A stretch of DNA of 64,000 nt from Scytonema millei VB511283 (GCF_000817735.3 NZ_JTJC03000001.1:381710-445709); one strand, 5' to 3'; positions 24,852-34,022 are shown, counted from the stretch's first letter. The notes: generated by a model not told the origin, from the sequence alone. Numbers and translations: made by a program.

Positions 24852-24923
24852 GTTTGATTAGCTCAGTTGGTAAGAGCGCCTGCTGTATGCGGGATGTCGC
24901 AGGTTCAAATCCTGTATCAAACC
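24852..24923 (+). tRNA. Degenerate tRNA-like element 1 (shortened anticodon arm)
   Basis: A perfect 7-bp acceptor (GTTTGAT with ATCAAAC), D-arm GCTCAGTTGGTAAGAGC, five-base variable region and T-arm GCAGG-TTCAAAT-CCTGT. The anticodon arm is only 15 bases instead of 17: stem CCTGC/GCGGG closes a five-base TGTAT loop, or a four-pair stem closes a CTGTATG loop with GTA in the anticodon place. A normal tRNA-Tyr would have a long variable arm, so this is not one. Likely a tRNA mimic or pseudogene. Confidence 0.7.
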
Positions 24924-24926
24924 CCC

Positions 24927-25001
24927 GAAAGTTAGCTCATTTGGTTAGAGCAATCGGTGTATCGCCGATTGGTAGCAGGTTCGATTCCTGTACTTTCTCC
25001 A
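24927..25001 (+). tRNA. Degenerate tRNA-like element 2 (U33 missing), CCA encoded
   Basis: It starts three bases after element 1. The acceptor has six pairs (GAAAGT with ACTTTC). The D-arm is GCTC/GAGC, the anticodon stem ATCGG/CCGAT is perfect, there is a five-base variable region, the T-arm is GCAGG-TTCGATT-CCTGT, and T-CCA follows at 24998-25001. The anticodon loop is TGTATCG, placing G at the universally conserved U33 position with TAT at 34-36. Translation use is doubtful. It shares the TGTAT loop core with element 1. Confidence 0.7.
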
Positions 25002-25002
25002 A

Positions 25003-25489
25003 AATCCCCTCGTCCTGGGTACGGACACCTTGTTAGGGACAAGGCGGCTTCGCAAGAAGCAGTTAGCAGTGGGTTTTTCCCAATCAGCACTTAGTAGTGG
25101 GTTTTGCCTGGTACTAAATCAGTTGAGTTCGTGAATTACTCTGTCATGCAGGTGTTTTATTGCAGTCAAGGAGCCAGCGCAAATGTAATTCTCTCTAACT
25201 TGAGTATGTCCCTTCGTTTTCCCAATCCGTTTCTCTACGGAGACTCTGGAACTGGCAAACCGAACGGCGTATTTGAGCGTTGTTGACTTTGGTTGAATTA
25301 CCTTCGGGTAGTTCTGGCAAGGTTACAGCAATCTTAATCCAGTTTTAGAGAATCTTTTGCCCGCACCGAGACTGTTAAACCCTGTATTGGCAGAGTAAAA
25401 AATATTTTTGTATTACATGTAGTATACTGAGGGTATTCTGCCAAGGGGTGTAAGCTCCTGGTTAGTAGCTAAAGCTGCCAAAAAGACGA
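25003..25489. other. Hairpin-rich noncoding region upstream of the slipin gene
   Basis: 487 bases without a convincing gene. Four small hairpins lie in a row: GTCC/GGAC (25012-25026), CCTTGT/ACAAGG (25028-25044), GCTTC-GCAA-GAAGC (25047-25060) and TGGG/CCCA (25070-25082). An 8-pair stem with a TTCG tetraloop sits at 25295-25314. An 11-pair inverted repeat (25387-25397 with 25434-25444) encloses a TATACT -10-like box at 25423-25428. This could be an untranslated leader, an sRNA, or a relic. Confidence 0.5.
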
Positions 25490-27076
25490 ATGTTCTTATC
25501 TAATCTTCTCCGACGGGTACAGTTGCCCAAATTATCTATTCAAATTTCTATGTGGAAAACCTTTTACATCAAACCTAACGAAATCGGAATTTTATATCAC
25601 CGCAGCGATTTTAAAAAGATTTTGCAGCCAGGGACTTATACTTATTTTGGTCGCCATTGGCAAGTCAAAACTTATGACTTGAACCAACCAGAAACCAAAA
25701 TAGAAAACTTAGAATTGTTACTCAGAACTCACGAAGCCGAGTTACAAGAGCATCTATTAATTATCAGAACAGCATTTAACCAAGCTGCTTTAGTACGCTG
25801 CGGTCAAAATTGGATAAGCGTCGCGCCAAATCAACTACGTGCTTTTTGGCGTGGATTTATTGAGGTAGAATCTCATATTTTCAATTTAGAAGAAAGTTTA
25901 GAACTCCCCGCCGAATTTGTCCAACAAATACGCAGCATAGCCTTAAACGGATTAAAAAAATTCCAAATTTCAGAATACGAAATTGGCTTGCTATACGTTC
26001 AAAATAACTTTGTTCGACCTCTCGAACAAGGGGAATATGCTTTTTGGACTGTAAATCGGGATGTTGCAGTCAGAACTCTCAGCCGAATCGTACCTAACCC
26101 AGACTTTCCCCTAGAAGACGTATTAATTGAAAAACATCCTGAGTTTGTCTCAGCTTACTGTGAAATCGTACAATTACAAGATCGACAAGTAGCAATTGTG
26201 CGGTATTTGGGTAAAGTTGTTGCTATTTTGTCACCCACAAGCCGCAAGTTGTTTTGGCAAGGTGTAGAAGTGGAAATTATTGATATTAGTAACGATGCCA
26301 AATTATCACCTAATTTAGTAGCAGAATTGCTAGCAGGGTCTAAAGACGTTTTATTACTGAGTCACAATAGTTTGCACGTTCGCGAAGTACCCGCGCAACA
26401 TGTTGGTTTATTATATATAAATCAAGAATTTCAAGCGTTATTAGAGCCAGGAATTCATGCTTGGTGGTTATATGGACGCTCGTTTCAAACTGAAGTGATT
26501 GACATGCGTTTGCAAAATATCGAGGTATCTGGTCAAGATATTCTGTCGAAGGATAAAGTTCCTTTACGCTTGAATTTAACTGCTGGTTTTCGCATCCAAG
26601 ATCCACTGAGAGCAAAAAATGGCTTGTCAGATATTTCTAGTTTCTTGTACAAAGAATTACAGTTTGCTTTACGTGCAGCAGTTGGTGAACAAACTTTGGA
26701 TGCACTATTAGAAAATAAAGGTGCGATCGATCGCAGTGTTGCTGAATACATTCGCAGCAAAACCGTAGACTATGGAATTGAAGTTGATTCTGTCGGGGTG
26801 AAAGATATAATTTTACCTGGCGAGATTAAGACAATTTTGAGTAAAGTTGTAGAAGCAGAAAAAGCTGCTCAAGCAAACGTAGTTAGACGTAGAGAAGAAA
26901 CCGCAGCTACCCGCAGCATGTTAAATACTGCAAAAGTGATGGAAGATAATCCTGTTGCTTTACGCTTGAAAGAATTGGAGGTATTAGAACGAATCGCTGA
27001 AAAGATCGATCGCATTCAAGTTAATGGTAGTTTAGATAGTATTTTGACCGAATTAATTCAGATTAATCGGCAATAG
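25490..27076 (+). CDS. Slipin / SPFH (band 7) protein with three repeated N-terminal-type units
   Basis: The protein has 528 residues. A motif of the form hGLLYhxxxFxxhLxPGxYxxW appears three times, starting near residues 31, 164 and 305 (IGILYHRSDFKKILQPGTY, IGLLYVQNNFVRPLEQGEY, VGLLYINQEFQALLEPGIH). The last copy runs into the SPFH core (SGQDILSKDKVPLRLNLTAGFRI, VGVKDIILPGEIKTIL) and a helical tail with AEKAAQANVVRRREETAATRSM. No transmembrane helix is visible, unlike stomatins. Slipins of this soluble type recur in bacterial RNA-repair (RtcB/RtcR) operons as I recall. Here it lies after two tRNA-like elements. Confidence 0.83.
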   Translation: MFLSNLLRRVQLPKLSIQISMWKTFYIKPNEIGILYHRSDFKKILQPGTYTYFGRHWQVKTYDLNQPETKIENLELLLRTHEAELQEHLLIIRTAFNQAALVRCGQNWISVAPNQLRAFWRGFIEVESHIFNLEESLELPAEFVQQIRSIALNGLKKFQISEYEIGLLYVQNNFVRPLEQGEYAFWTVNRDVAVRTLSRIVPNPDFPLEDVLIEKHPEFVSAYCEIVQLQDRQVAIVRYLGKVVAILSPTSRKLFWQGVEVEIIDISNDAKLSPNLVAELLAGSKDVLLLSHNSLHVREVPAQHVGLLYINQEFQALLEPGIHAWWLYGRSFQTEVIDMRLQNIEVSGQDILSKDKVPLRLNLTAGFRIQDPLRAKNGLSDISSFLYKELQFALRAAVGEQTLDALLENKGAIDRSVAEYIRSKTVDYGIEVDSVGVKDIILPGEIKTILSKVVEAEKAAQANVVRRREETAATRSMLNTAKVMEDNPVALRLKELEVLERIAEKIDRIQVNGSLDSILTELIQINRQ

Positions 27077-27095
27077 CCATATTGTTGTGGGTATT

Positions 27096-27158
27096 GTAGG
27101 GGCGGGTTCACCAAACATCTCCACACACATACGAGGAACTCCATAAACCCGCCCCCAC
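27096..27158. terminator. GGGGCGGGTT inverted repeat
   Basis: A 10-bp inverted repeat (27099-27108 with 27146-27155) with a 37-base loop, between the convergent slipin and toroid-protein genes. Probable bidirectional terminator or mobile palindromic repeat. Confidence 0.5.
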
Positions 27159-27182
27159 TCGATCGATAATCGATCGCCAGAA

Positions 27183-28289
27183 TTAATAATAAAATTTAGC
27201 AATTTTTTGGGCGATCGCACCCCATTTAGAATTTTGCGTCACAGCCGCCCAATAAGCAAACCCGCGAATTGCCATATTGTAGTCAACTGCTTTTACCTTA
27301 CCAGTCCGTCCGGTTTCCTGCCCCGCAGTCCGAGTATTGCCCTTCGTACTAATTTCTCCTGAAGCTAAAACTCTAGTTTGCTGCCATGCCAAAGCTTTCT
27401 CAATCGCTGTTTTGACTTTTGGCGTGAGGGGATCGTCTGGAAAGTAAGTTACCCACCGCTGAGCATATACTACACCAACCATTTGATAACTACTGTCATG
27501 CCCGCCTTTTTCTGGATTAACGCCATTTGGACGCTGTAAAGCTAAGCCTTCTTGGAGTGACTGACGGGCATATTTCATCAACTCTGCATCCCCAGTTAAT
27601 TTACTTGTCAACCCCAAGGCTACTGCAACTGCATATCGGCGATGAGTATAAGGTTGGTTCCGCTTCATTCCCTGTTTCCAGACATTTTGAGAAATCATCC
27701 AACGGGCAGCACGTCTAACCAAAGGCTTGTAACGCGATACTTGTGCTGCATACTTGTTGGCATGGGGAGATTGCTGAATGACTAGGAGAGTGTGAGAAAC
27801 TGCTTGTACGAAGAACGAAGTACTGTGGAAAGGATCGCCTGTTCCCTTAAAACTGCCGTCCGCAGCTTGTTGTTTGAATCCCCAGTCAAACATTTTGAAT
27901 CCCGCTTGGATAGCTTTAGGATCGTTGCTGACTAACCCACCGATCGTTAATCCTTCGCCATAGCGTTGCGCTTCAATATACCATTTATTTGTCCGGTGGC
28001 GTTCCCAGTCGATGTTGGCACTATGCGCGCCATTCGGTGATATTGCATTATATGACTTAGAAAGGCGACGATAGAGATAATTGCTAATGAGATTGGATGA
28101 CTCGTAGCTAAAATCTGTACGTTTTTTGTTTGTTTGAGTCAGGGAAGTTGAAATCGGGCGTTTAGCAACATCAAATTGAGATATGCGATCGCGTGTATCT
28201 GCAACAATTAATGGAGAGGCGATCGCATTTTTTCCGATTGGTGCTGAGAATAGTAATAGAGTCGCCATTAATAAACTGCGTACTTTCAC
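27183..28289 (-). CDS. Exported alpha/alpha-toroid-like protein, possibly polysaccharide-acting
   Basis: The 368 residues begin with a signal peptide (VRSLLMATLLLFSAPIGKNAIA). The rest is rich in paired helices with aromatic and charged motifs (RYGEGLTIGGLVSNDPKAIQ, FDWGFKQQAADGSFKGTGDPFHST, RPNGVNPEKGGHDSSYQMVG, AVDYNMAIRGFAYWAAVT), a pattern like polysaccharide lyases and glucuronyl hydrolases with an alpha/alpha-barrel. No family is certain. It is the last gene of a leftward operon of glycosyltransferases, supporting a role in trimming or secreting an extracellular glycan. Confidence 0.68.
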   Translation of the reverse strand: MKVRSLLMATLLLFSAPIGKNAIASPLIVADTRDRISQFDVAKRPISTSLTQTNKKRTDFSYESSNLISNYLYRRLSKSYNAISPNGAHSANIDWERHRTNKWYIEAQRYGEGLTIGGLVSNDPKAIQAGFKMFDWGFKQQAADGSFKGTGDPFHSTSFFVQAVSHTLLVIQQSPHANKYAAQVSRYKPLVRRAARWMISQNVWKQGMKRNQPYTHRRYAVAVALGLTSKLTGDAELMKYARQSLQEGLALQRPNGVNPEKGGHDSSYQMVGVVYAQRWVTYFPDDPLTPKVKTAIEKALAWQQTRVLASGEISTKGNTRTAGQETGRTGKVKAVDYNMAIRGFAYWAAVTQNSKWGAIAQKIAKFYY

Positions 28290-28299
28290 TTCCTACTCC

Positions 28300-29265
28300 C
28301 TACTTATTGCCTTGTCTAACTTGCTGAAAGCCTGTAGAATCCAACAGTAAAACAACTGCTCCAGGTAAACTTAACATCCAACCCAAGACTGTGATTGTGA
28401 GAGAAAGTAATAAAGCTTGTTCTACTGAAAGACCAATCCGACTAAATAAATAAGCCCATAATCCTTCTTTCAGTCCAATCCCACCTAGAGATATGGGTAG
28501 TAAAGTCACTACTACAATAATTGGAATAAAAACTAAGAGTTCCAAATAAGAAATTGGAATTTTTAACTGATGGGCAACTAAGTAATGATAGTAAACTATA
28601 GCTAACTGTAGTAATAGTGACAGCCCCATTGATAACAATAAAGCTTGGCGATGTTGGGCAAATGTGCGTAAGAGAATTTGAATTTTTGCAAACCGAGCCG
28701 CTACGTTACTTAAACGAAATTTAATCAGCCAAGGCTCTGCCCAAATTAATAACTTTGGACTTGCTATCAGTAAAACTGCTCCGACTAGCGAACCAACACA
28801 AGCTGCAAATAAGAGCAGAATATCCCAGCGTCCAATCAATTTAAAAGCAGGAACTAAACCGACGACTGCTAATCCAGAAAGAGCAGCGAGTCCGGTAAAT
28901 CTTTCTAGAAAAACAGATACAAGTGCTACCTCTGAATCTTTAGTCGATTGCGCGACTCGATAAACTCGATAGACATCTCCGCCGAGTGCGCCTGGTAGGA
29001 AAATATTTAAAAACATTCCAGCAAAATAACTGCCGAGTAAATTGCTCATGGGTGCAGAATGTCCGCTAGACCATAAAACAACTTGCCAACGCCAACAACT
29101 TAATAATTGACAGCCCGTGTAGAATAGCAAAGCAAAGATAATAAAAGATGGAGATAGGTACTGAAATTGTACCCAGACTTGATAAAAGTCCATCCGAGTT
29201 AATACTAAAGATAGTACTCCTGCGCTAACAGTGACTTTGATTAGAAATATTGGTTTTATCTTCAC
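28300..29265 (-). CDS. Lysylphosphatidylglycerol synthase TM-region family (flippase-like) protein
   Basis: A 321-residue protein with about eight hydrophobic helices. The signature GSYFAGMFLNIFLPGALGGDVYRVYR and the later LPISLGGIGLKEGLWAYLF are typical of the UPF0104/LPG_synthase_TM family. Stand-alone members are widespread in glycan and lipid gene clusters and are proposed to act in lipid or glycolipid translocation. It lies 10 bases upstream of the exported toroid gene and 23 downstream of the GT39 gene. Confidence 0.85.
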   Translation of the reverse strand: MKIKPIFLIKVTVSAGVLSLVLTRMDFYQVWVQFQYLSPSFIIFALLFYTGCQLLSCWRWQVVLWSSGHSAPMSNLLGSYFAGMFLNIFLPGALGGDVYRVYRVAQSTKDSEVALVSVFLERFTGLAALSGLAVVGLVPAFKLIGRWDILLLFAACVGSLVGAVLLIASPKLLIWAEPWLIKFRLSNVAARFAKIQILLRTFAQHRQALLLSMGLSLLLQLAIVYYHYLVAHQLKIPISYLELLVFIPIIVVVTLLPISLGGIGLKEGLWAYLFSRIGLSVEQALLLSLTITVLGWMLSLPGAVVLLLDSTGFQQVRQGNK

Positions 29266-29288
29266 TTAGTTACCTCAAACAATAATAA

Positions 29289-32200
29289 TTAATAAGCTCC
29301 TAAATCTCCGCCTTGATACGGTACGTGTGGAAATACTCCATCTTCTGGTTTCCAGAGCCGTACCCGCGCTCCAAATGTTTCCATAATTGGTTGACCAAGG
29401 GTTTCTATGTAGTCGCGAAATACAGGTTCAAATCTGCCTTCTGTGTGGTTATCTACATGCAGCCAGACGCGCTTAGAATTTTCTAAAACATGACTCATTT
29501 GATCTAAATTACTAATTAATTTGCCACCACCCCAGCGATCGATTACCCGACCGTTATTCCAATAGAAAACATCGAAACGTATGTTGCCTGGAATGAAGTA
29601 ATCTAGACCACCTAAACCAGTTGAAGCAGCAGCCGGAGAAGTCGAGATGACAACATCGCCTGGTTGTCTATGACTGCTAATATATGCAAATGCTTCATTG
29701 TTACGCCGAGTGAGTGCATCTTGATAGCTAGCTAAAACTCGATTTGGTTCTACGTTCAGGATTAAAAGTAAGACAATACTAGCGATCGCAATCCCTCTAG
29801 TCGGTAACGAATTCCTCGTAAATACCTCAAACTTGCTGGCTAAACTTTCGGCAATACAAGCAGCACTATAAACAGCAAGCAAAATAAATATTGGATAAAT
29901 TTGATAGGTATACCTTGTGGCAATTTGATAAATCAAAATGGTTAGTAGGATCAGGTTGATCGATACGCTGTTAAACAAGAATAATGTTTTACCATCTCGC
30001 CGTTTGAGGAAGTAGATCCAACCTAAGAAAAAGAAGAAACTGTAAATAATATGCATTCGACTGGGACCCACAAAAAAATTGTTTGCCAGTCCTGAAATGC
30101 TAAAGAAATGAACTTTGAGATAAGCATCTGTACTGTCGGAAAGTGCTACCCAAGGAGTCAAGCAGCGAATTGAAAAGAAAACCAGGTCGTAAGCAATAAT
30201 TCCCATCGAAACGATACTACTTACGACAATTTGCCAATCATCCGCCCAGCGAAAAGGTCGATAGAAAAATATAAATCCTACGAAAAAGCAAGGTAATAAA
30301 GTTACAGTTACCTCTTGATTTAAAATTGTTAGTGTCAGAGCAATGAAGAATCCATATTGATAAGCTCTACCACTGCGCTCGACAAATCCTTTGAGAAACA
30401 GCCAGAAACTTAAGATGCTCAGACATTGAACGACTTGGTAAAACCGAATAAAGCGCGAAAAATAGACTTGCGAAGGATCGAAGGCTAAGATTGCCGTGAC
30501 GATGAGAGCCAGCCAAGCTTTTCCAGTAATTTTGCGGGTGAGGATAAAGACTAAAACTAAGGTGGCTGTACCCCAAAGTACCGATAAAAACCGAGCATTC
30601 ACAACTGAGTCCCCGAAAAGCCGCAGCCACAGCGCCAGCATGTAGTGATAGGCTGGAGAGCGGGTATACCAAATACCAGATGTTGCTTGAGGCGCACCTG
30701 TACGCAGAATTCCCCTAGTTGCATCTAGAGAAGTATTTTCATCCGCATCGAGGTCTACGAAACCAAGGTTATAGGTTCTCACAATAAAACCGATCGCGAC
30801 GATCGCACCCAGGATCAACCATTGATTCCATATAGGAGAATAGGCTTGATAAGCTGTTGCTAATCGATGGATGAAGTCGTGTCGCGTGCGGCTGGGAAGT
30901 AAGATAAACAAGGCGATCGCCCCAAACCCAAACAAAATTAAGCACATACTCGCTGGGGATACCCCAACGCTACCAACTAAACTCAAGCTGACAAAAGCAG
31001 TTAACCCCATAGGCAACCACAAGCCTAGGCAAGCTAGTTTTCTTTCCCGCCAACTCCATAACAGTGTCAGCAAAACGACGACTAAAAACCCTAGCAAGAT
31101 GAGTGAATCGCTCTGTTGTTGAAAAAACAGCAGTCCCCGTTCTGCTTCTGCATAGCGGTGTTTGAGTAAACCAATCCCAATGAGAAACAGCGTTCCAGGT
31201 AATAATAGCTCTGCCCCAGCGCCTAAGCTATTCCACCAGCTATGGCGATCGTCCAGCCAAAACCTACCGAGGCTCCAGGCGCTAACTACAGCACAACCTA
31301 CACCTGCTAATTGCCATAGCCAAAAGTGCCAGAGATAATCGGGATAATTGAGCAGATAAGCATCGCCCTCAAACGTGCGTTCCAACTTTTGTACGTCTGG
31401 CGAACCTAAAACCCGTGCTGCTTGTCCTTCACCCTCACCTTTGTACCAGCCAGATACAGGCTGTTCCAGAGTCTTCCAAGTGTTATTCGTGGCAATAGGT
31501 GCAATAACTGCGTGCGACTTAGTTTCTGCCCAGCCATCCAAGAAAAATCCCAGTGGATTGAAGGGAGCTGCCGCACCAAGTTGATGTATGGGTCGGGTTA
31601 AATGTACAGCCAGTGTATTGTTACCAGGGTGGAGAAAATTTGTCACCTCATACATATGTAAATCGTTATTACGATCGGCTTCGTAGCGGTTAACCAATAA
31701 ACCGTTAATCAGCAAAGCATACTTCCCATCTCCCGCAAACCGAATGAAGGCACGGGAAAACTGATGTTGCGGTATCTGCCAATCACTTCTGAGCCACACT
31801 TCTCCTTGGGAACTTTCAATTCCGGTAATCCAATTGCCTTCTAGGAAGCGATCGAACAGTCTTGGGCTGAGGCGATTATAAGTTCCTTCTCGCACTGAAC
31901 CAATTGTCCTAGCTGAAGACCAACTTTCATCAGGAAAATCGCGATCGAACCAAAGCAAACCATTGTGGGCTTCGTTGAGATTTGAGACTAGCCAAGGTGT
32001 TGTGCCTGTCGCCAGATCGATCGCGGGTGATGTAGATAATGGATATACAGCGCCCTCAACTACGACACGCGGATTTTGCCGACTTTTCTGTACCTCGATT
32101 GCGATCGTATTTCTCCCAGCTTGGAGGTGGCGAGTCAAGTCAACATAGGTCGTTAATTTCCAATCTTTAGCATTGGCAAGCTGAATCCAATCGTAGCCCC

Positions 32201-32567
32201 GCGAACGGTAAGCAACGCTATCATTCGCCCTTTGAAAATCCTCAGAGAATCGACTTCCTAAGCCCAGAGAATGATAGAGAATATTTCTGTCTCTAGCGAT
32301 CGCCCGTCCGTTAACATAAAGAATGAAATCGTTGTCGGCACTCAACCGCAACCAGGCTGCTTCGGGAACGTCATTCAGGAAAAAAGACCGACGCGCATAA
32401 AAACGGTAAGTTGGCGCTTGGGGCGCAATCCACTGTGTTTGAGCAGACCAAGCAACGCGATCGGCAGCAGCAGGGCTTTTATCCCAAACAGAAAATCCCG
32501 ATATGCCCAACAAAAAGCCCAAGATTATAACTAATCCGAGCGATAGCCAACGGTTTAAACGATTCAT
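29289..32567 (-). CDS. GT39-type membrane glycosyltransferase with two N-terminal beta-sandwich domains
   Basis: The product has 1092 residues from the ATG at 32567, which overlaps the upstream stop by ATGA. After one N-terminal helix come two related sugar-binding-like modules (AWLRLSADNDFILYVNGRAI near 70; AFIRFAGDGKYALLINGLLV near 275), each with DFxLYVNG-like strands as in jelly-roll carbohydrate-binding domains. A multi-helix membrane part follows. The GT39 acidic loop is DLDADENTSLDATRG, and WYTRSPAYHYMLALWLRLFGD follows. Such enzymes transfer a sugar from a polyprenyl phosphate donor to protein or glycan outside the membrane. The extra modules are unusual for the family. Confidence 0.82.
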   Translation of the reverse strand: MNRLNRWLSLGLVIILGFLLGISGFSVWDKSPAAADRVAWSAQTQWIAPQAPTYRFYARRSFFLNDVPEAAWLRLSADNDFILYVNGRAIARDRNILYHSLGLGSRFSEDFQRANDSVAYRSRGYDWIQLANAKDWKLTTYVDLTRHLQAGRNTIAIEVQKSRQNPRVVVEGAVYPLSTSPAIDLATGTTPWLVSNLNEAHNGLLWFDRDFPDESWSSARTIGSVREGTYNRLSPRLFDRFLEGNWITGIESSQGEVWLRSDWQIPQHQFSRAFIRFAGDGKYALLINGLLVNRYEADRNNDLHMYEVTNFLHPGNNTLAVHLTRPIHQLGAAAPFNPLGFFLDGWAETKSHAVIAPIATNNTWKTLEQPVSGWYKGEGEGQAARVLGSPDVQKLERTFEGDAYLLNYPDYLWHFWLWQLAGVGCAVVSAWSLGRFWLDDRHSWWNSLGAGAELLLPGTLFLIGIGLLKHRYAEAERGLLFFQQQSDSLILLGFLVVVLLTLLWSWRERKLACLGLWLPMGLTAFVSLSLVGSVGVSPASMCLILFGFGAIALFILLPSRTRHDFIHRLATAYQAYSPIWNQWLILGAIVAIGFIVRTYNLGFVDLDADENTSLDATRGILRTGAPQATSGIWYTRSPAYHYMLALWLRLFGDSVVNARFLSVLWGTATLVLVFILTRKITGKAWLALIVTAILAFDPSQVYFSRFIRFYQVVQCLSILSFWLFLKGFVERSGRAYQYGFFIALTLTILNQEVTVTLLPCFFVGFIFFYRPFRWADDWQIVVSSIVSMGIIAYDLVFFSIRCLTPWVALSDSTDAYLKVHFFSISGLANNFFVGPSRMHIIYSFFFFLGWIYFLKRRDGKTLFLFNSVSINLILLTILIYQIATRYTYQIYPIFILLAVYSAACIAESLASKFEVFTRNSLPTRGIAIASIVLLLILNVEPNRVLASYQDALTRRNNEAFAYISSHRQPGDVVISTSPAAASTGLGGLDYFIPGNIRFDVFYWNNGRVIDRWGGGKLISNLDQMSHVLENSKRVWLHVDNHTEGRFEPVFRDYIETLGQPIMETFGARVRLWKPEDGVFPHVPYQGGDLGAY

Positions 32568-34021
32568 TCTTGAGCCTCGCCAGAATCCTTCCAAGCTTTG
32601 TTGTCAATAGATTGGCGATACTGCTCCCAGGCTTTTTCAATCTTGCCATCATGGTAGCTCGCCCAAGAGTTATGCAGATATGCTTGCCCCAGTAAAGCCA
32701 AATTGCTTTGCTGGGGATACTCTTGCGTCTCGATAATTTGTCGCGCCACCGATGCCGAGCGATCGAATTCACCATTAGCGGCTCTAGCCAACATTAAGTC
32801 ATAAAGCGCTTCAATATGAGCCGGAAAAATCTGCAATGCCCGTTCAAAACGCTCTATTGCTAATCCCGTCTGGTGGTTTGTGGGGCTATTCGGACCATTA
32901 AAATAAGTCACTCCTTGATTTAAGATACTTGTCGTGAGATATTCCCTCACTAAAAAGTTTTGAGGTTGCGTTGCTAATGCATTTTGAAAATACTCTTCAG
33001 CGCGGATGAAATCTTTGCGTCGATAGCTTTCTAATCCCTTGACAAATGCGATCGCATCTGAATCTAGCTGGTTAGCATAAAATCCGGCTTCTGCCTCACG
33101 TCGCAGAAATTCCGTGTCGCCTTGCAAGGGAGGATAACAAGTTTTTAAAATCTTGCTAAGAGTAACCACTGGACGATACTGACCTTGAGCATATAGCGTA
33201 TCTATGTGGCGATCGATGAAATTGGGTAAAAGCATTGAGACAACTAGTAAGGCGATCGCGACTCCCGCCCAAGGTAGAAACTTACCCATATCGGATATCA
33301 AAGCGTTAAAACTTCGCTCTGCTAATCCTAAATAAAATGCGATTAAACCAATGACTAAACCAGCAACAGTGGCACTCCAACCGCGACCAATGTAAGCAAA
33401 AAAATTATTACTATAACCAAATCCCTCAACCCAAATTAGATCCCAGGATGACATTTGAAAAAAGCGACTATCTTTAATAGAAAAAGAAGCGATTGATTTG
33501 AGTGGATCGGGTTGGCTTAATGTTATATTCTGTTTCCACTGAGACTGAATTTTCGGAAAATTTCTTTGAACGTGATGAGTCGCTTCTACCCCTTGTTTGT
33601 AATAAGCCGCACTCAAAAAAGCTACGGTAGGCGACCAGGTAGTAATAAAGTAAGGAAAAAGTAGCACGGCAACTAAGCCGCTCCAGAACAGCATTCGAGC
33701 GGCGCAACTGCGACTAAACCAGAGTGCGATCGCCCCAGCTAAAAGCGCAAACAATAAGGCGATCGCCCTACCTGCACTGGCGATAACAAGATTCGTGTCA
33801 AATGTCTTTAAAGCTGCGGCAGGTAAACTATACCAAGGGGATTTTACTCCCAGAAATAAAGCAAAAGACGCAACTAGAAAAGTCAGCCTCGTGCGCTCAA
33901 ACCAATTATACCAAACCTTCCTTTTGACTTGAGATTGACCATCTATTACTGGTTCAGTCACAGGTAGTCTACCAGCCAAGATTGAGAAAATGGTATTCAA
34001 GTAATGGAGCAAATTATTCAT
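32564..34021 (-). CDS. Membrane protein with C-terminal TPR repeats
   Basis: The protein has 485 residues. About five hydrophobic segments (roughly 50-70, 82-102, 112-130, 218-237 and 252-272) are followed by TPR-like units (FIRAEEYFQNALATQPQNF, GLAIERFERALQIFPAHIEAL, LLGQAYLHNSWASYHDGKIEKAWEQY). Large mixed TM/TPR proteins accompany GT39 and EPS genes, where they may scaffold or control chain length. The gene overlaps the GT39 gene by four bases. No enzymatic motif was seen. Confidence 0.75.
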   Translation of the reverse strand: MNNLLHYLNTIFSILAGRLPVTEPVIDGQSQVKRKVWYNWFERTRLTFLVASFALFLGVKSPWYSLPAAALKTFDTNLVIASAGRAIALLFALLAGAIALWFSRSCAARMLFWSGLVAVLLFPYFITTWSPTVAFLSAAYYKQGVEATHHVQRNFPKIQSQWKQNITLSQPDPLKSIASFSIKDSRFFQMSSWDLIWVEGFGYSNNFFAYIGRGWSATVAGLVIGLIAFYLGLAERSFNALISDMGKFLPWAGVAIALLVVSMLLPNFIDRHIDTLYAQGQYRPVVTLSKILKTCYPPLQGDTEFLRREAEAGFYANQLDSDAIAFVKGLESYRRKDFIRAEEYFQNALATQPQNFLVREYLTTSILNQGVTYFNGPNSPTNHQTGLAIERFERALQIFPAHIEALYDLMLARAANGEFDRSASVARQIIETQEYPQQSNLALLGQAYLHNSWASYHDGKIEKAWEQYRQSIDNKAWKDSGEAQE

Positions 34022-34022
34022 A

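Noticed and set aside
24852-24923. Functional tRNA-Tyr (GTA)
   Set aside because: Bacterial tRNA-Tyr has a long variable arm; this element has a short one and a shortened anticodon arm.
25104-25286. 60-codon ORF in the hairpin-rich region
   Set aside because: No family, no ribosome site and it crosses predicted RNA stems.
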